A stretch of 64,000 nt of DNA from G963662905 sp963676415 (GCA_963676415.1 OY781097.1:372001-436000); one strand, 5' to 3'; numbered from the stretch's first letter, positions 51,893 through 60,980 are shown. Numbers and translations: made by a program. Notes: generated by a model not told the origin, from the sequence alone.

Positions 51893-52285
51893 ATGAGAAA
51901 AATAGCTGTTCCTGTGGTTGAAGAAAGGCTCTCAGAGCATTTTGGCCACTGTAATTATTTTGAATTTTTTGAAGTCGAGGGCGGAAAAATCATTAAAACC
52001 GACCGTGTAGTCCCCCCTCCACATCAACCGGGCGTATTGCCTCTTTGGCTGGCAGAACTGAAAGCAACGGATATTATTGCCGGCGGAATGGGACAACGAG
52101 CCGTTCAGTTATTCCTGCAAAATGGCATCAGCGTTTATCTTGGCGCAGAAATGAAATCTTCGGAAGAGCTTGCACTTGATCTGGCCAACGACCGTTTGCA
52201 GTGCGGGCAAAACTACTGCACCGGCCACGGCGATGGTGATGGCGGCGGACAGGGTCATGCTCATGGACACAACTGTGATCACTAA
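51893..52285 (+). CDS. NifX-like protein with His-rich C-terminal tail
   Basis: A 130-residue protein: NifX domain at 1-105 (VEERLSEHFGHCNYF, LKATDIIAGGMGQRAVQLF) and a tail of Cys, Gly, Asp and His (from about 103; LQCGQNYCTGHGDGDGGGQG region, ending HGHNCDH). The tail can bind metal ions such as Fe, Ni or Zn and is typical of metallochaperone ends. It lies 26 bp after the previous NifX gene. A terminator-like hairpin follows before the ATPase genes. Confidence 0.85.
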   Translation: MRKIAVPVVEERLSEHFGHCNYFEFFEVEGGKIIKTDRVVPPPHQPGVLPLWLAELKATDIIAGGMGQRAVQLFLQNGISVYLGAEMKSSEELALDLANDRLQCGQNYCTGHGDGDGGGQGHAHGHNCDH

Positions 52286-52295
52286 TCAAAAAAAC

Positions 52296-52330
52296 AACTT
52301 CATCTTGCTTCCGGCAGGATGAAGTTTCTT
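52296..52330 (+). terminator. Hairpin between the NifX and ATPase genes
   Basis: AACTTCATCTTGC (52296-52308) pairs with its near-complement (52314-52326; one mismatch), followed by a short T-containing run. It is a terminator or attenuator that would lower expression of the two ATPase genes. Confidence 0.6.
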
Positions 52331-52381
52331 GCTCCGTAATCCTACGGAAATAGTTTTAAACCAAGTATTTCAATAAAAATA

Positions 52382-53275
52382 ATGACAATGGAAACTTTGT
52401 CAAAAACAATTGCTGTAGTCAGTGGAAAAGGAGGTACAGGAAAAACTTCCGTAGCAACAGCATTGTTTTATGTAGCCAAAAAACATTTTTCCGAACATAA
52501 ACCCCTTCTACTTGATTGTGATGTGGAAGCACCAGATGCTTCTTTGTTTTTTAAGGCAAAAGAGAAAAAAACCGAAAAGGTTTTAATGCAAATCCCTCAA
52601 TTCGATGAGGAAAAATGTATTTATTGTGGCAAATGTGCAGAAGCCTGTGCGTTTAACGCAATCATGTTTATCAAATCCCTGAAGCACATCAGCTTTATGC
52701 CGGACTTGTGCCATTCCTGTGGAGCATGTTCCTATGTTTGCCCTGCTGAAGGGGCAATTACAGAAATTGGTAAAGAAGTCGGGGAATTGCACCACCATAT
52801 CCTAAAGGATGGCCTGGCCGTTTCTGAAGGCATGCTAAAAATCGGCGAACCCATGCCCGTGCCGGTGATCAAAGCCTTGAAAAAGTCTGCACCTCCAACT
52901 GGTCTTCATATTCTAGATGCCCCTCCGGGAACCAGCTGCCCTGTTATGGAAACAATCGCCGATGCGGATTTTGTTGTTGTCGTTTCTGAACCCACTCCCT
53001 TTGGGATCAACGACCTGGGTCTGATCGCAGAAGCAATCCGGGAAATCGGGCTACCTTTTGGCGTCATCATCAATAAAGACGGCCTAACCGACGGCATCGA
53101 AATCCATGAATGGCTTAAAAAAGAGCAGGTTCCCCTTTTGGGCAAAATCCCATTTAGCCGTGAACTGGCCAAACAATATGCCGAAGGAAAAAAAGTACCG
53201 GAAATCCTTCCAGAAACCACAGAATTTTTCAAAAATATTATCGAATTAGTTATAAATCAGCAAGATGAAGCATAA
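52382..53275 (+). CDS. MinD/Mrp-type ATPase with ferredoxin domain (ORP-like)
   Basis: A 297-residue deviant-Walker-A ATPase. VVSGKGGTGKTS (about 13-24) is the signature; a 2[4Fe-4S] insert follows (CIYCGKCAEACAFNAI and CHSCGACSYVCPAEGAI, about 78-130); then DAPPGTSCPVMETIADADF and a nucleotide-specificity region (VIINKDG). Such proteins occur in pairs in ORP-type clusters with NifX-like proteins. Fe-S cluster transfer or spatial positioning are both proposed family roles. It overlaps the next gene by 11 bp. Confidence 0.88.
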   Translation: MTMETLSKTIAVVSGKGGTGKTSVATALFYVAKKHFSEHKPLLLDCDVEAPDASLFFKAKEKKTEKVLMQIPQFDEEKCIYCGKCAEACAFNAIMFIKSLKHISFMPDLCHSCGACSYVCPAEGAITEIGKEVGELHHHILKDGLAVSEGMLKIGEPMPVPVIKALKKSAPPTGLHILDAPPGTSCPVMETIADADFVVVVSEPTPFGINDLGLIAEAIREIGLPFGVIINKDGLTDGIEIHEWLKKEQVPLLGKIPFSRELAKQYAEGKKVPEILPETTEFFKNIIELVINQQDEA

Positions 53276-54158
53276 AGATTTTTTTCAGTTAGCGGTTTTA
53301 AGCGGCAAGGGAGGCACCGGTAAATCCAGTCTTAGCCTCGCTCTGGCACAACTGCTCAAGCCTGTTGTGCTCGCCGATTGCGATGTGGATGCTGCTGACC
53401 TGTTTATTGTGGCAAAGCCCAAAAACCTGAAAGAAGAATCCTTTGAAAGCGGCACCAAAGCCATTATTGATCCCAATACTTGTATTGCCTGCGGTAAGTG
53501 CATGGAACTCTGCCGGTTCGATGCGGTTGATTTCAGGAATGGCTCATATTCCATCAATGCAAACCGCTGTGAGGGCTGCGGCCTGTGCAAATTAGCCTGC
53601 CCTGCAAATGCCATTGATATGGAAAAAGCCAATGATAACCGCTGGTTCCTCGCCAGCTCGCGTTTTGGTCCGATGGTACATGCGCGCCTTGCTCCGGGTG
53701 AAGACAATTCAGGAAAACTGGTTACCCAGGTTCGGGAAGAAGCACGAAAAAAAGCCAAAAAGGAAAACAAAGAAATGATCATTATTGATGGCCCTCCCGG
53801 CATCGGTTGCCCGGTAATTGCCGCTGTAACTGGCGTGGATTATGTGGTTTTGATTACCGAGCCAAGCCTCAGTGGCCTGAGTGATTTGCAAAGAGTATAT
53901 GATCTGGTGCAAAAATTCAATGTAAAAGCCGGTCTGATTATCAACAAATCGGACATCAATGATAAAATGGCGACAAAAATGGAAAACTGGGCAAAGGATT
54001 CCGGCCTGGAATTCCTCGGGAAACTGCCTTTTGATGAAACGGTGGTGAAGGCCATGACTGAAAAACTGAGCATTCCGGAATACGATAAAAATTCCGCAGT
54101 TTCCAGAAAAATAAAGGAAATCATTCCGCAAATTATGAAATATAAAACCGTTGAATAA
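53265..54158 (+). CDS. Second MinD/Mrp-type ATPase with ferredoxin domain
   Basis: A 297-residue paralogue of the previous protein. SGKGGTGKSS (about 14-23), ferredoxin insert with CIACGKCMELCRFDAV and CEGCGLCKLACPANAID (about 72-125), and IDGPPGIGCPVIAAVTGVDYV. The same length and order as its neighbour suggest a heterodimer. It begins inside the upstream gene and ends in a one-base overlap with the VOC gene. Confidence 0.88.
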   Translation: MKHKDFFQLAVLSGKGGTGKSSLSLALAQLLKPVVLADCDVDAADLFIVAKPKNLKEESFESGTKAIIDPNTCIACGKCMELCRFDAVDFRNGSYSINANRCEGCGLCKLACPANAIDMEKANDNRWFLASSRFGPMVHARLAPGEDNSGKLVTQVREEARKKAKKENKEMIIIDGPPGIGCPVIAAVTGVDYVVLITEPSLSGLSDLQRVYDLVQKFNVKAGLIINKSDINDKMATKMENWAKDSGLEFLGKLPFDETVVKAMTEKLSIPEYDKNSAVSRKIKEIIPQIMKYKTVE

Positions 54159-54553
54159 TGTCCATGGAGATTCAAGATATTCAATTGTCCCATGCTGCTC
54201 TTGCAGTTAATGATGTAGAAGAAATCGAATCATTTTATGCCCGTTTTCTGGGTTTTCAAAAATGCTATAATTTTAAAATTGATGCAGAACGCAGCAACTC
54301 CATTTTCGGAATCAATAAAGAAATTGAGGTAATCGTTATTGAAAACCAAGCCCTCCGAATGGAAGTCTTTGCATTGGAAGAAACTCCCGCGCGTGTGCAG
54401 CATCTGTGTTTTGAAATGAAGCTGAACCAACAATGGTTGCAGCAAGCCGAATCATCGCCCTATTGGCAAAGCAGTTTTAAAAACAGCAGTGGCAATCAGA
54501 CGGTTTTCCTGAAAGACCAATGCGGAAACCTTTTTGAAATTAAAGGCGTCTGA
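54158..54553 (+). CDS. VOC-superfamily (glyoxalase-like) protein
   Basis: A 131-residue protein with one repeat pair of the vicinal-oxygen-chelate fold: LSHAALAVNDVEEIESFYARFLGF at the start and NQTVFLKDQCGNLFEIKG at the end. The metal ligands His/Glu fit positions in these two blocks. Its substrate is unknown. It is cotranslated with the second ATPase (one-base overlap) and ends one base before the convergent mqnE, so it belongs to the NifX/ATPase transcript. Confidence 0.75.
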   Translation: MSMEIQDIQLSHAALAVNDVEEIESFYARFLGFQKCYNFKIDAERSNSIFGINKEIEVIVIENQALRMEVFALEETPARVQHLCFEMKLNQQWLQQAESSPYWQSSFKNSSGNQTVFLKDQCGNLFEIKGV

Positions 54554-54554
54554 A

Positions 54555-55637
54555 TCAGTCAATAATATTGTAAACACTGTCGCGTTCGCAGGCAATGAAA
54601 CCAGCTGTTTCAATCAGTTGACGCATTTCGTTGCTGCTCATACCCGGATTTTGGTCTTCAGCCCCGGCACGTGAATAAATTTCGGTTGTATCATCAATGG
54701 TCCCATCAATATCATCTACGCCGAATTCCAAAAGGATCTGCGTCATTTTTTTGCCAATCATGGGCCAATAAGCTTTGATATGATCGAAATTATCGAGAAA
54801 AATCCGTGAAACAGCATAATTTTTCAAATCTTCGATGGCGCTGCATTCTGCAATATCCGACATTGGGTTATTGCTGTTGCGGAACTTAAGCGGGATGAAG
54901 CTCAGAAAGCCTTTTGTTTCGTCCTGCAGCTTCCTGAGCTGATTCATATGTTCGATACGGTCGGCATAAGATTCGATATGTCCATAGAGCATGGTTGCTC
55001 CTGAACGTATGCCACAAAGATGTGCCTGCCGGTGTACTTCCATCCATTGGTTTCCATTTGCTTTGTCGGGACAGATTTTTTTCCGGACATCCTCTGCAAA
55101 AATCTCGGCACCCCCACCGGGAATGGAATCCAGTCCGGCAGTTTTTAGCATTTGCAAGCCATCTTTCATCTGCATTCCTGCATTTTCTATCATTTTGTGC
55201 AGTTCAACTGCACTGTAGGCTTTTATATGCAAATCGGGACGTTCCTCTTTGATTGCTTTCAAAATACCGGAATAATAAGCGACATCACGCGATGGGTGGA
55301 CACCACCTGTAATATGAACTTCGCGGGCATCTTTGGGGCTGGTTTGTACAATACTTCGGATTTTCTCTAAATCATGCTCCCAGGCATTTCCTGTTGCTTT
55401 GGACGAATAAGAGCAAAAGCGGCAGTTATAAATACATATATTCGTAGGCTCTATATGGAAATTCCTGATATAATATGCATTACGCCCGTTTTTCTGTTCA
55501 CGTATTGTATTAGCAAGCCAGGCCAGTGTACCCAATTCCATCTCATAAAGCAATACACCATCTTCTGCTTCGATTCGCTGCTGGTTCAGGATTTTTTCAA
55601 CCAGCTTTTTATGCTCCGGCTTTAAATTATCTGTCAT
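54555..55637 (-). CDS. mqnE: Aminofutalosine synthase MqnE
   Basis: A 360-residue radical SAM enzyme. Cys68, Cys72 and Cys75 (NICIYNCRFCSYS) bind the cluster; HITGGVHPSRDVAYY, SIPGGGAEIFAEDVR and GATMLYGHIESY are conserved in the MqnE/CofH branch. It converts 3-enolpyruvoyl-benzoate (3-[(1-carboxyvinyl)oxy]benzoate) and SAM to aminofutalosine in menaquinone synthesis. MqnC is the alternative, but the block order suits MqnE better. mqnB and mqnD are at the other end of the window (62.9-64 kb). Confidence 0.85.
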   Translation of the reverse strand: MTDNLKPEHKKLVEKILNQQRIEAEDGVLLYEMELGTLAWLANTIREQKNGRNAYYIRNFHIEPTNICIYNCRFCSYSSKATGNAWEHDLEKIRSIVQTSPKDAREVHITGGVHPSRDVAYYSGILKAIKEERPDLHIKAYSAVELHKMIENAGMQMKDGLQMLKTAGLDSIPGGGAEIFAEDVRKKICPDKANGNQWMEVHRQAHLCGIRSGATMLYGHIESYADRIEHMNQLRKLQDETKGFLSFIPLKFRNSNNPMSDIAECSAIEDLKNYAVSRIFLDNFDHIKAYWPMIGKKMTQILLEFGVDDIDGTIDDTTEIYSRAGAEDQNPGMSSNEMRQLIETAGFIACERDSVYNIID

Positions 55638-55666
55638 TCGATTAAATTTTCAGCAAAAATAAAAAA

Positions 55667-55687
55667 AGGGGCTCAAAGCCCCTCTGT
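55667..55687 (-). terminator. Terminator of the membrane-anchored response regulator gene
   Basis: AGGGGCT (55667-55673) pairs with AGCCCCT (55677-55683) around a 3-nt loop. On the minus strand a long T-run follows, 18 bp past the stop codon. Confidence 0.8.
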
Positions 55688-55704
55688 ATTGTTTGGATTC
55701 TATT

Positions 55705-56205
55705 TTACGGTGCCGCGTAATGTTCGGAATAATATAAAATCAACAAGAAACTAACTGCTGCGGCAAGTACTAACATTAATACTTTGTAATAGCCAATCGC
55801 AATTTTGTTTTGCTTCAGCTTTCTTTCTTTGGAAATTTTCAACAGTAAATGGCGGATACGCACCAGGGCACTGTCATTCTTCACCACATAATCGTAGGCG
55901 CCGTGCTTCATTGTTTCAACGGCAACTTTGAGATGGTCTTCGGAAGTAAGGAAAATTGCATAAACATCGGGATACAATTCTTTTACTTTCAAAAGCATTT
56001 CAAGACCTGTTTTGTTTTTATCAAGATGATAATCCAAAATTACAATATCAGGTTTTGTACCCAATGCCCGAAGAAAATCTTCATAATTATGAAAAATATG
56101 AAGATTTGTCCACTGATTTTTTTCAAGTTCGGCTTTTACCAGTTTCAAATAAACTTTATCGTCATCGAGCAGATAAATTCTGGGATTGGCTTTTGTTGAT
56201 TTCAT
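55705..56205 (-). CDS. Response-regulator receiver domain with C-terminal membrane helix
   Basis: A 166-residue protein. Receiver domain at 8-125 with acidic pocket DDD (14-16), phospho-acceptor Asp58 (IVILDYHLD), Thr/Ser in FLTSEDH and Lys in YVVKNDS. It then lacks a DNA-binding domain and ends in a basic stretch and one hydrophobic helix (about 141-160). A membrane-bound receiver is unusual. It could sequester its kinase at the membrane or deliver phosphate to a membrane target. An unlinked Hpt protein (17732) and orphan kinase (30302) are possible partners. Confidence 0.83.
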   Translation of the reverse strand: MKSTKANPRIYLLDDDKVYLKLVKAELEKNQWTNLHIFHNYEDFLRALGTKPDIVILDYHLDKNKTGLEMLLKVKELYPDVYAIFLTSEDHLKVAVETMKHGAYDYVVKNDSALVRIRHLLLKISKERKLKQNKIAIGYYKVLMLVLAAAVSFLLILYYSEHYAAP

Positions 56206-56272
56206 AATTTCCTCTTTTGGGTTACGATCTTATTTTTCAGTAAATTTATGAAATATTCTCTAAACCACAAGC

Positions 56273-57913
56273 CTATTGCTTAAATATTACGGCTGAAACG
56301 GGTTCATTTTCACCTCTTATCCTGATGATGTAGCTTCCCGGACTCAGCTTGCTGATATCAACTTTCTGAAGAGGCCTGGATTTGATTCTCCCATATATTA
56401 AAAGCCTGCCGCCCATATCTCGGATTTCATAAAGTGCATTTTGATCGTTAAAAAAAGAAGCCGGAACAATGATTTCGATAAAATCCTGTGCCGGATTAGG
56501 CCTTATACTAAGTTTCCTGAGGATGTTTTTTTCTTCAACACCTAAAGTAGTTCCGCTGAGTTTTGTTATTCCTGAATTATCCGGGTCGAGCCATGCTTTA
56601 AGCTGCGCGGTGTCCTGGCTTCCGTTTTTATTCCAGCTGTAGTCAAAACGCCCATAGTAGTCTGGACTGTTGAGATAATTGCTGTCACATCCAGCCAGTC
56701 CGCCGGTAAGCGTCCCTACGATTAAGCCATCACTGTTAAAAATAGGCGAGCCAGAAGAACCTGCTTCAGTAACGCCATGACCGTTTGTTGTCGCCGCCCA
56801 TTTTACTTCCCAATGTGTGCTTTCTGTTGTGGCTTTGTAGTTCGACGGGGATAAAGGCTGCGCATAGGTACTGATTTTTTTGATATCGCCTTCCGGATGA
56901 TGTATCCCAACACCACTCTGGCTAGGGCTTTCGCTGATGGTCCAGCCATTGAAATAAACATCCCAGCCAGAAGGAATATTATCATTAAAGCGCAGCAGAT
57001 AAAGGTCGGATCCAATATTATAATTGCTCACAAATGTATTGGCAAGGGTTGTGCCGCCGGTAATACTGTTGTAAGCAGGTTCACTTGAAGGGTTTTCGCA
57101 GCCCGGAGCTTCGTAATCAAAATAAAAAATCCATTTATCAAGATCTGCACTACTGGCATTTTTTCCGCAATGGCCTGCGGTCAGAAAATAAGGTGTGCGG
57201 TCTTCTTTGGCATTGTTCACCAAACTTCCGGTACAATAAACCTGAATTCCACCCCGTGTAATCAATATACGGGCAACACCTTTTTTCTGCTGCTGCCAGT
57301 AAGTTCCTTCACTGCAGTTTACATTCACTTCACAAGGCCCGGAACTGCCAAATCCACTGCGGTCGGTCAGTACTTCCCGAAATGCATAAGATATCTCATT
57401 TATATGAAATGCGCCTTGATATTCAACTAAGTGGGCAGGCAAATAATACTCTGCGATAATAATATCTCCTGGAATATAACTGATTGCAAAACCTTTATCG
57501 CCGCTATTGCTTTTTTTGGTGAAGCTACCAAGGAGGTTTTTCCTGTCGGGGCTGTACACCCAAAAACCGGCTCCTTCAGGAACCTCAAAACGATCAAAAT
57601 ACAATGCCAGGGCTTTGGCTTCCTTTATTTCGATTGCGCATCTCCAAACCATATTGCCATCACCGAAATGTGTCCAGCTGCCAGATGTTAACGGGCTAAT
57701 ATCCGTATAAACAGAAACGCCCACCTGATAGGGTTGGTTTTTATCTGCACTTCTCAAACCGGGCAATTGCGGAGCCTTCAAGCTGACAGGCCGGGGCAGT
57801 TCTTTGGTGCTGAATTTATAAAATCCCGGAGGCGTGCCCCCTTCGCTGATTTGGGCATTCATTTTCAGGCTAAAGAGGCAGCCGAGGATCATGAGAAATG
57901 TTATAGTGCGCAT
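56273..57913 (-). CDS. Secreted trypsin-fold serine protease, T9SS type A
   Basis: A 546-residue secreted protease. Signal peptide 1-20 (KMNAQIS). A pro-region (about 25-200) is followed by the S1-fold domain resembling lysyl endopeptidases: His in LTAGHCGKN, Asp in IGSDLYLLRF, Ser in AGSSGSPIFNSDG. The last ~85 residues are a T9SS type A domain (RPNPAQDFIEIIVP, GGRLLIYGR, GSYIIRIRG). It is a paralogue of the larger protease immediately upstream and probably arose by tandem duplication. Confidence 0.88.
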   Translation of the reverse strand: MRTITFLMILGCLFSLKMNAQISEGGTPPGFYKFSTKELPRPVSLKAPQLPGLRSADKNQPYQVGVSVYTDISPLTSGSWTHFGDGNMVWRCAIEIKEAKALALYFDRFEVPEGAGFWVYSPDRKNLLGSFTKKSNSGDKGFAISYIPGDIIIAEYYLPAHLVEYQGAFHINEISYAFREVLTDRSGFGSSGPCEVNVNCSEGTYWQQQKKGVARILITRGGIQVYCTGSLVNNAKEDRTPYFLTAGHCGKNASSADLDKWIFYFDYEAPGCENPSSEPAYNSITGGTTLANTFVSNYNIGSDLYLLRFNDNIPSGWDVYFNGWTISESPSQSGVGIHHPEGDIKKISTYAQPLSPSNYKATTESTHWEVKWAATTNGHGVTEAGSSGSPIFNSDGLIVGTLTGGLAGCDSNYLNSPDYYGRFDYSWNKNGSQDTAQLKAWLDPDNSGITKLSGTTLGVEEKNILRKLSIRPNPAQDFIEIIVPASFFNDQNALYEIRDMGGRLLIYGRIKSRPLQKVDISKLSPGSYIIRIRGENEPVSAVIFKQ

Positions 57914-57943
57914 ATTTATTGGATTTGATCTTCAAAAATAAAA

Positions 57944-57969
57944 AAAACACCCCATAAAGAGGTGTTTTT
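57944..57969 (-). terminator. Terminator between the two protease genes
   Basis: AAAACACC (57944-57951) pairs with GGTGTTTT (57961-57968) around a 9-nt loop. On the minus strand a T-run follows, 26 bp past the stop codon of the larger protease gene. Confidence 0.8.
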
Positions 57970-57993
57970 CTATAATCAATACCTTATTCTTTC

Positions 57994-60933
57994 TTATTCG
58001 ATGATCGTCAGTTTCTGCTGCAAAACTTCCTCATTATTGTTTAAACGAATCAGGTACGTTCCTGCACGGAAATTATTCATATCAAGCTCAATGCTGGTTT
58101 CGCCTGATTTAGATGCCTTTATGCTTTGAATTTCTTTTCCTGTAGCATCAAATACACGCAATACATAATCTGGTGAAATAGCTTCGGCTGTGGTAATATA
58201 AAACAGGCCACGTCCCGGATTTGGATTGATAGAAATCAAATTCTCTTCGCTGGCCTCACTGATACCAACAGTATTTACTGTAATGTAGGATTCTTTTAGA
58301 ATTTCATCATCACCATAAGCATTGCTCACCTGAAGGCTGACATTAAAAGTTCCTGCCTCACTGTAAACAATATTTTGCGGGTTCTTTTCGCTTGATGTGG
58401 CAGGTGTCCCGCCTTCAAATGTCCAGTTCCAGCTATTTGGGAAACCCTCTGAATCGTCGTTAAAATTAACTGATTCGCCAACAATTATTGTTGTGCTTTC
58501 GGCTTCAAACCCTGCCGTCGGCGCAATACCTTCACTTACGGTAATATAATTTCTCCTCACAGCTGCATTTTCACCTATTTCATTGGCAACGGTCAGTGAA
58601 ACTTTATAGCTTCCAATTTCATTGTAAACGATATTCTGTGGGTTCTGATCTGTGCTTGTTGCAGGTTCGGCGCCTTCAAATTCCCAGTACCAGCTGGTAG
58701 GCTCTTCGGTAGAAAGATCTGTGAAATTAATTGCAGCGCCCTGGGTCAGTTCTTTAAAGTCGGCATCAAAATTAGCAGTTGGCGTACCAACTTTTATGAA
58801 AGCTTCCTTTGTGAGCTCATTGCTTCCGTATTGGTTTGTGGCTTTCAATGTTACATTATAAAGTCCGCGTTCGGCATAAGCAATGTTGGATGGGTTTTGT
58901 TCGGTTGATGTTGCAGGGTCGCCACCTTCAAAAGTCCATTCCCACTCAAAAGGATCAAATGTGGATTGATCGGTAAAATTAATGCTCGAACTGCTGGGTA
59001 TGCTGGTGTTTGATGCTTTAAATTCGATAACCGGCGCACTGAAAATTTTGATATATCGATAACGCGCCAGGCTATCTGTACCGTATTGGTTGCTTGCAAT
59101 TAATGTAACCGTGAACTCTCCGGCTGTTTCATAAATGTGTGCGGGATTTTGCTCCGTAGATGTTTGTCCGTCGCCAAATTTCCACAACCAGCTGTCTGGT
59201 GTTGGGTTTGTAAGGTCATTAAACTGGATGGGATCACCGGCAACGCCCTGAGTTGTGTCGGCAACATAATTTGCGTTGGGGCCTCCCACAGTGATATATG
59301 CTGATTTAATTTCCGTGTCGTTGCCCAGAGCATTGATTACCTTAAGCTTTACATCATAGTTGCCCGGCTGGTCATAAGTTACAGATGTAGGGTTCTGCTC
59401 TGTTGATGTTGCCGGCGTGCCACCTTCAAAGGTCCATTCCCAGCTTGTAGGCGCATTGGTGGATAAATCGTGGAAGTTAATCGGAGTACCAGTTTGGATA
59501 TAAGTATTGGTTGCATCAAAATCAGCTGAAGGCGCTGCGGGAACATACATGCCATCGAGATACATTGTGCCTGTACCTGCCGGGTCTAGCCATGGCTCAA
59601 GCCTTTGACCCAGACCGGTTCCCATTTTATCCCACGACCAATATACTTTCCCGTACAGGCTGTACATTGGATTGTCACAGCCTGAGCTTCCTGGGCCACC
59701 ACCAAGGTCACCAACAATACGTCCTTGATTATCAAACAATGGAGAGCCGGAACTACCGCCTTCAGTGATAGATGTTCCGTTTACTGTTGGAGCCCATGTG
59801 GCTTTCCAATGCGAAAGCACGCCATTTCCGTTCCATTGGCTGCTGCCCAAAGCAGAGCTATATGTCGAAACTTTCTTGATATCACCAGCCGGATGATGAA
59901 TGGAAACTCCACTCGGAGATGCGTTATTGGATCGGTTCCAGCCATTATAATAGGCATTATAGCTGCCGGGAATTGAATTATTAAGCTCAAGAAGCATAAA
60001 GTCAGACCCTACATAACGGTCACCACTGGCGCGTAATTCGCAACCCGACATGGAGCTGGTTTCCGGACCTGTGGTTCCGTAGCAATCGGAAGCCTCATAA
60101 TGAAACAGGAATATCCATTGGTTAAAGTCGCTTTGTGTACATCCTTCACCGCAATGGTGTGCTGTAAGCACATAAGGAGTAAGATCCATATTGGTATTAT
60201 TGATCACCGAGCCGGAACACCAGGCATAACCACCGGGGATCTTCATCCATTGGCGCACTACACCTTTCTTTTCGTCCTGCCAGTCATCACCTTCAGGGCA
60301 ATTGATATTGATCATGCACCATAGTGAGCCATCACGATCGGGTTTTGGAGCCTCAAAAAGGAAGTTCATGTCACGGTAACCGTAAGCCAGCTCTGAAATG
60401 TGAATCACAGGCTTTTTAGTTACATAAGCCGGAGCAGTATATTCCAGGATAAGCTCGTCACCTTTAATCAATTCCGTAACAAAAAGTCCGTCTGCGGTAT
60501 TGTTTTCCTGAGTAAATGCTCCGATAAGCTGAAACTGATCGGCAGAATAAACGAAAAGCCGGGATTCAGCAGGAAGCCAAAAGTTATCATAATACAAAGC
60601 AATGGCAAGTGCTCCGGGACTTGAAATTTTTAAACGGCAAAGCTGATCGCCATTACTCAATGTTTCCCATGTGCCCTCTTTTACCATCGAAATGTTCATT
60701 TCAACAGGAATTGCAGCACGGTAAACCAAGCCCTCTTCGGCACGCATATCGTCTTCCAGGGCAACATCATCCATATTGCGTGTATTCTCAAAAACCAGAT
60801 GTTTGACCTCTGAACGCAGGTTTTCTTCTTCAAAGCTTGGGGGCGTGCCTCCCTGACTTATTTGTCCCATAATAGGATTAAGAAACAACACACTAATAAA
60901 AAGTGCAATAAATGTGTAAAAATTTTTATTCAT
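57994..60933 (-). CDS. Secreted trypsin-fold protease with five PKD domains, T9SS type A
   Basis: A 979-residue protein. Signal peptide 1-23 (LNPIMGQIS); pro-region (about 30-215); S1-fold protease with His in LTAHHCGEG, Asp in VGSDFMLLEL and Ser in GGSSGSPLFDNQG; then five PKD domains (about 470-890), each with a WxWTFEGGTPATSTEQNPT-like block; then a T9SS type A signal (INPNPGRGLFYI, AGTYLIRL). PKD domains probably bind collagen or polysaccharide and space the enzyme from the surface. The protease core is paralogous to the downstream gene. Confidence 0.9.
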   Translation of the reverse strand: MNKNFYTFIALFISVLFLNPIMGQISQGGTPPSFEEENLRSEVKHLVFENTRNMDDVALEDDMRAEEGLVYRAAIPVEMNISMVKEGTWETLSNGDQLCRLKISSPGALAIALYYDNFWLPAESRLFVYSADQFQLIGAFTQENNTADGLFVTELIKGDELILEYTAPAYVTKKPVIHISELAYGYRDMNFLFEAPKPDRDGSLWCMININCPEGDDWQDEKKGVVRQWMKIPGGYAWCSGSVINNTNMDLTPYVLTAHHCGEGCTQSDFNQWIFLFHYEASDCYGTTGPETSSMSGCELRASGDRYVGSDFMLLELNNSIPGSYNAYYNGWNRSNNASPSGVSIHHPAGDIKKVSTYSSALGSSQWNGNGVLSHWKATWAPTVNGTSITEGGSSGSPLFDNQGRIVGDLGGGPGSSGCDNPMYSLYGKVYWSWDKMGTGLGQRLEPWLDPAGTGTMYLDGMYVPAAPSADFDATNTYIQTGTPINFHDLSTNAPTSWEWTFEGGTPATSTEQNPTSVTYDQPGNYDVKLKVINALGNDTEIKSAYITVGGPNANYVADTTQGVAGDPIQFNDLTNPTPDSWLWKFGDGQTSTEQNPAHIYETAGEFTVTLIASNQYGTDSLARYRYIKIFSAPVIEFKASNTSIPSSSSINFTDQSTFDPFEWEWTFEGGDPATSTEQNPSNIAYAERGLYNVTLKATNQYGSNELTKEAFIKVGTPTANFDADFKELTQGAAINFTDLSTEEPTSWYWEFEGAEPATSTDQNPQNIVYNEIGSYKVSLTVANEIGENAAVRRNYITVSEGIAPTAGFEAESTTIIVGESVNFNDDSEGFPNSWNWTFEGGTPATSSEKNPQNIVYSEAGTFNVSLQVSNAYGDDEILKESYITVNTVGISEASEENLISINPNPGRGLFYITTAEAISPDYVLRVFDATGKEIQSIKASKSGETSIELDMNNFRAGTYLIRLNNNEEVLQQKLTIIE

Positions 60934-60958
60934 TATAATTTTAAATTTTGGTTAATGG

Positions 60959-60980
60959 CAAAATTACTGTTGACCAACAG
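60959..60980 (-). promoter_or_regulatory. Promoter -7 box with adjacent palindrome for the PKD protease gene
   Basis: The minus strand reads TAATTTTG at 60959-60966 (exact TAnnTTTG), about 26 bp before the start codon. CTGTTG and CAACAG (60967-60980, 2-bp centre) form a palindrome directly upstream of the -7 box, in the spacer position, so it could be an operator. No -33 TTG at the right spacing. Confidence 0.45.

Noticed and set aside
50568..52285. Nitrogen-fixation operon
   Set aside because: NifX-like domains are present but there is no nifHDK, nifE or nifN, and DUF134/MinD context fits ORP-like clusters instead.
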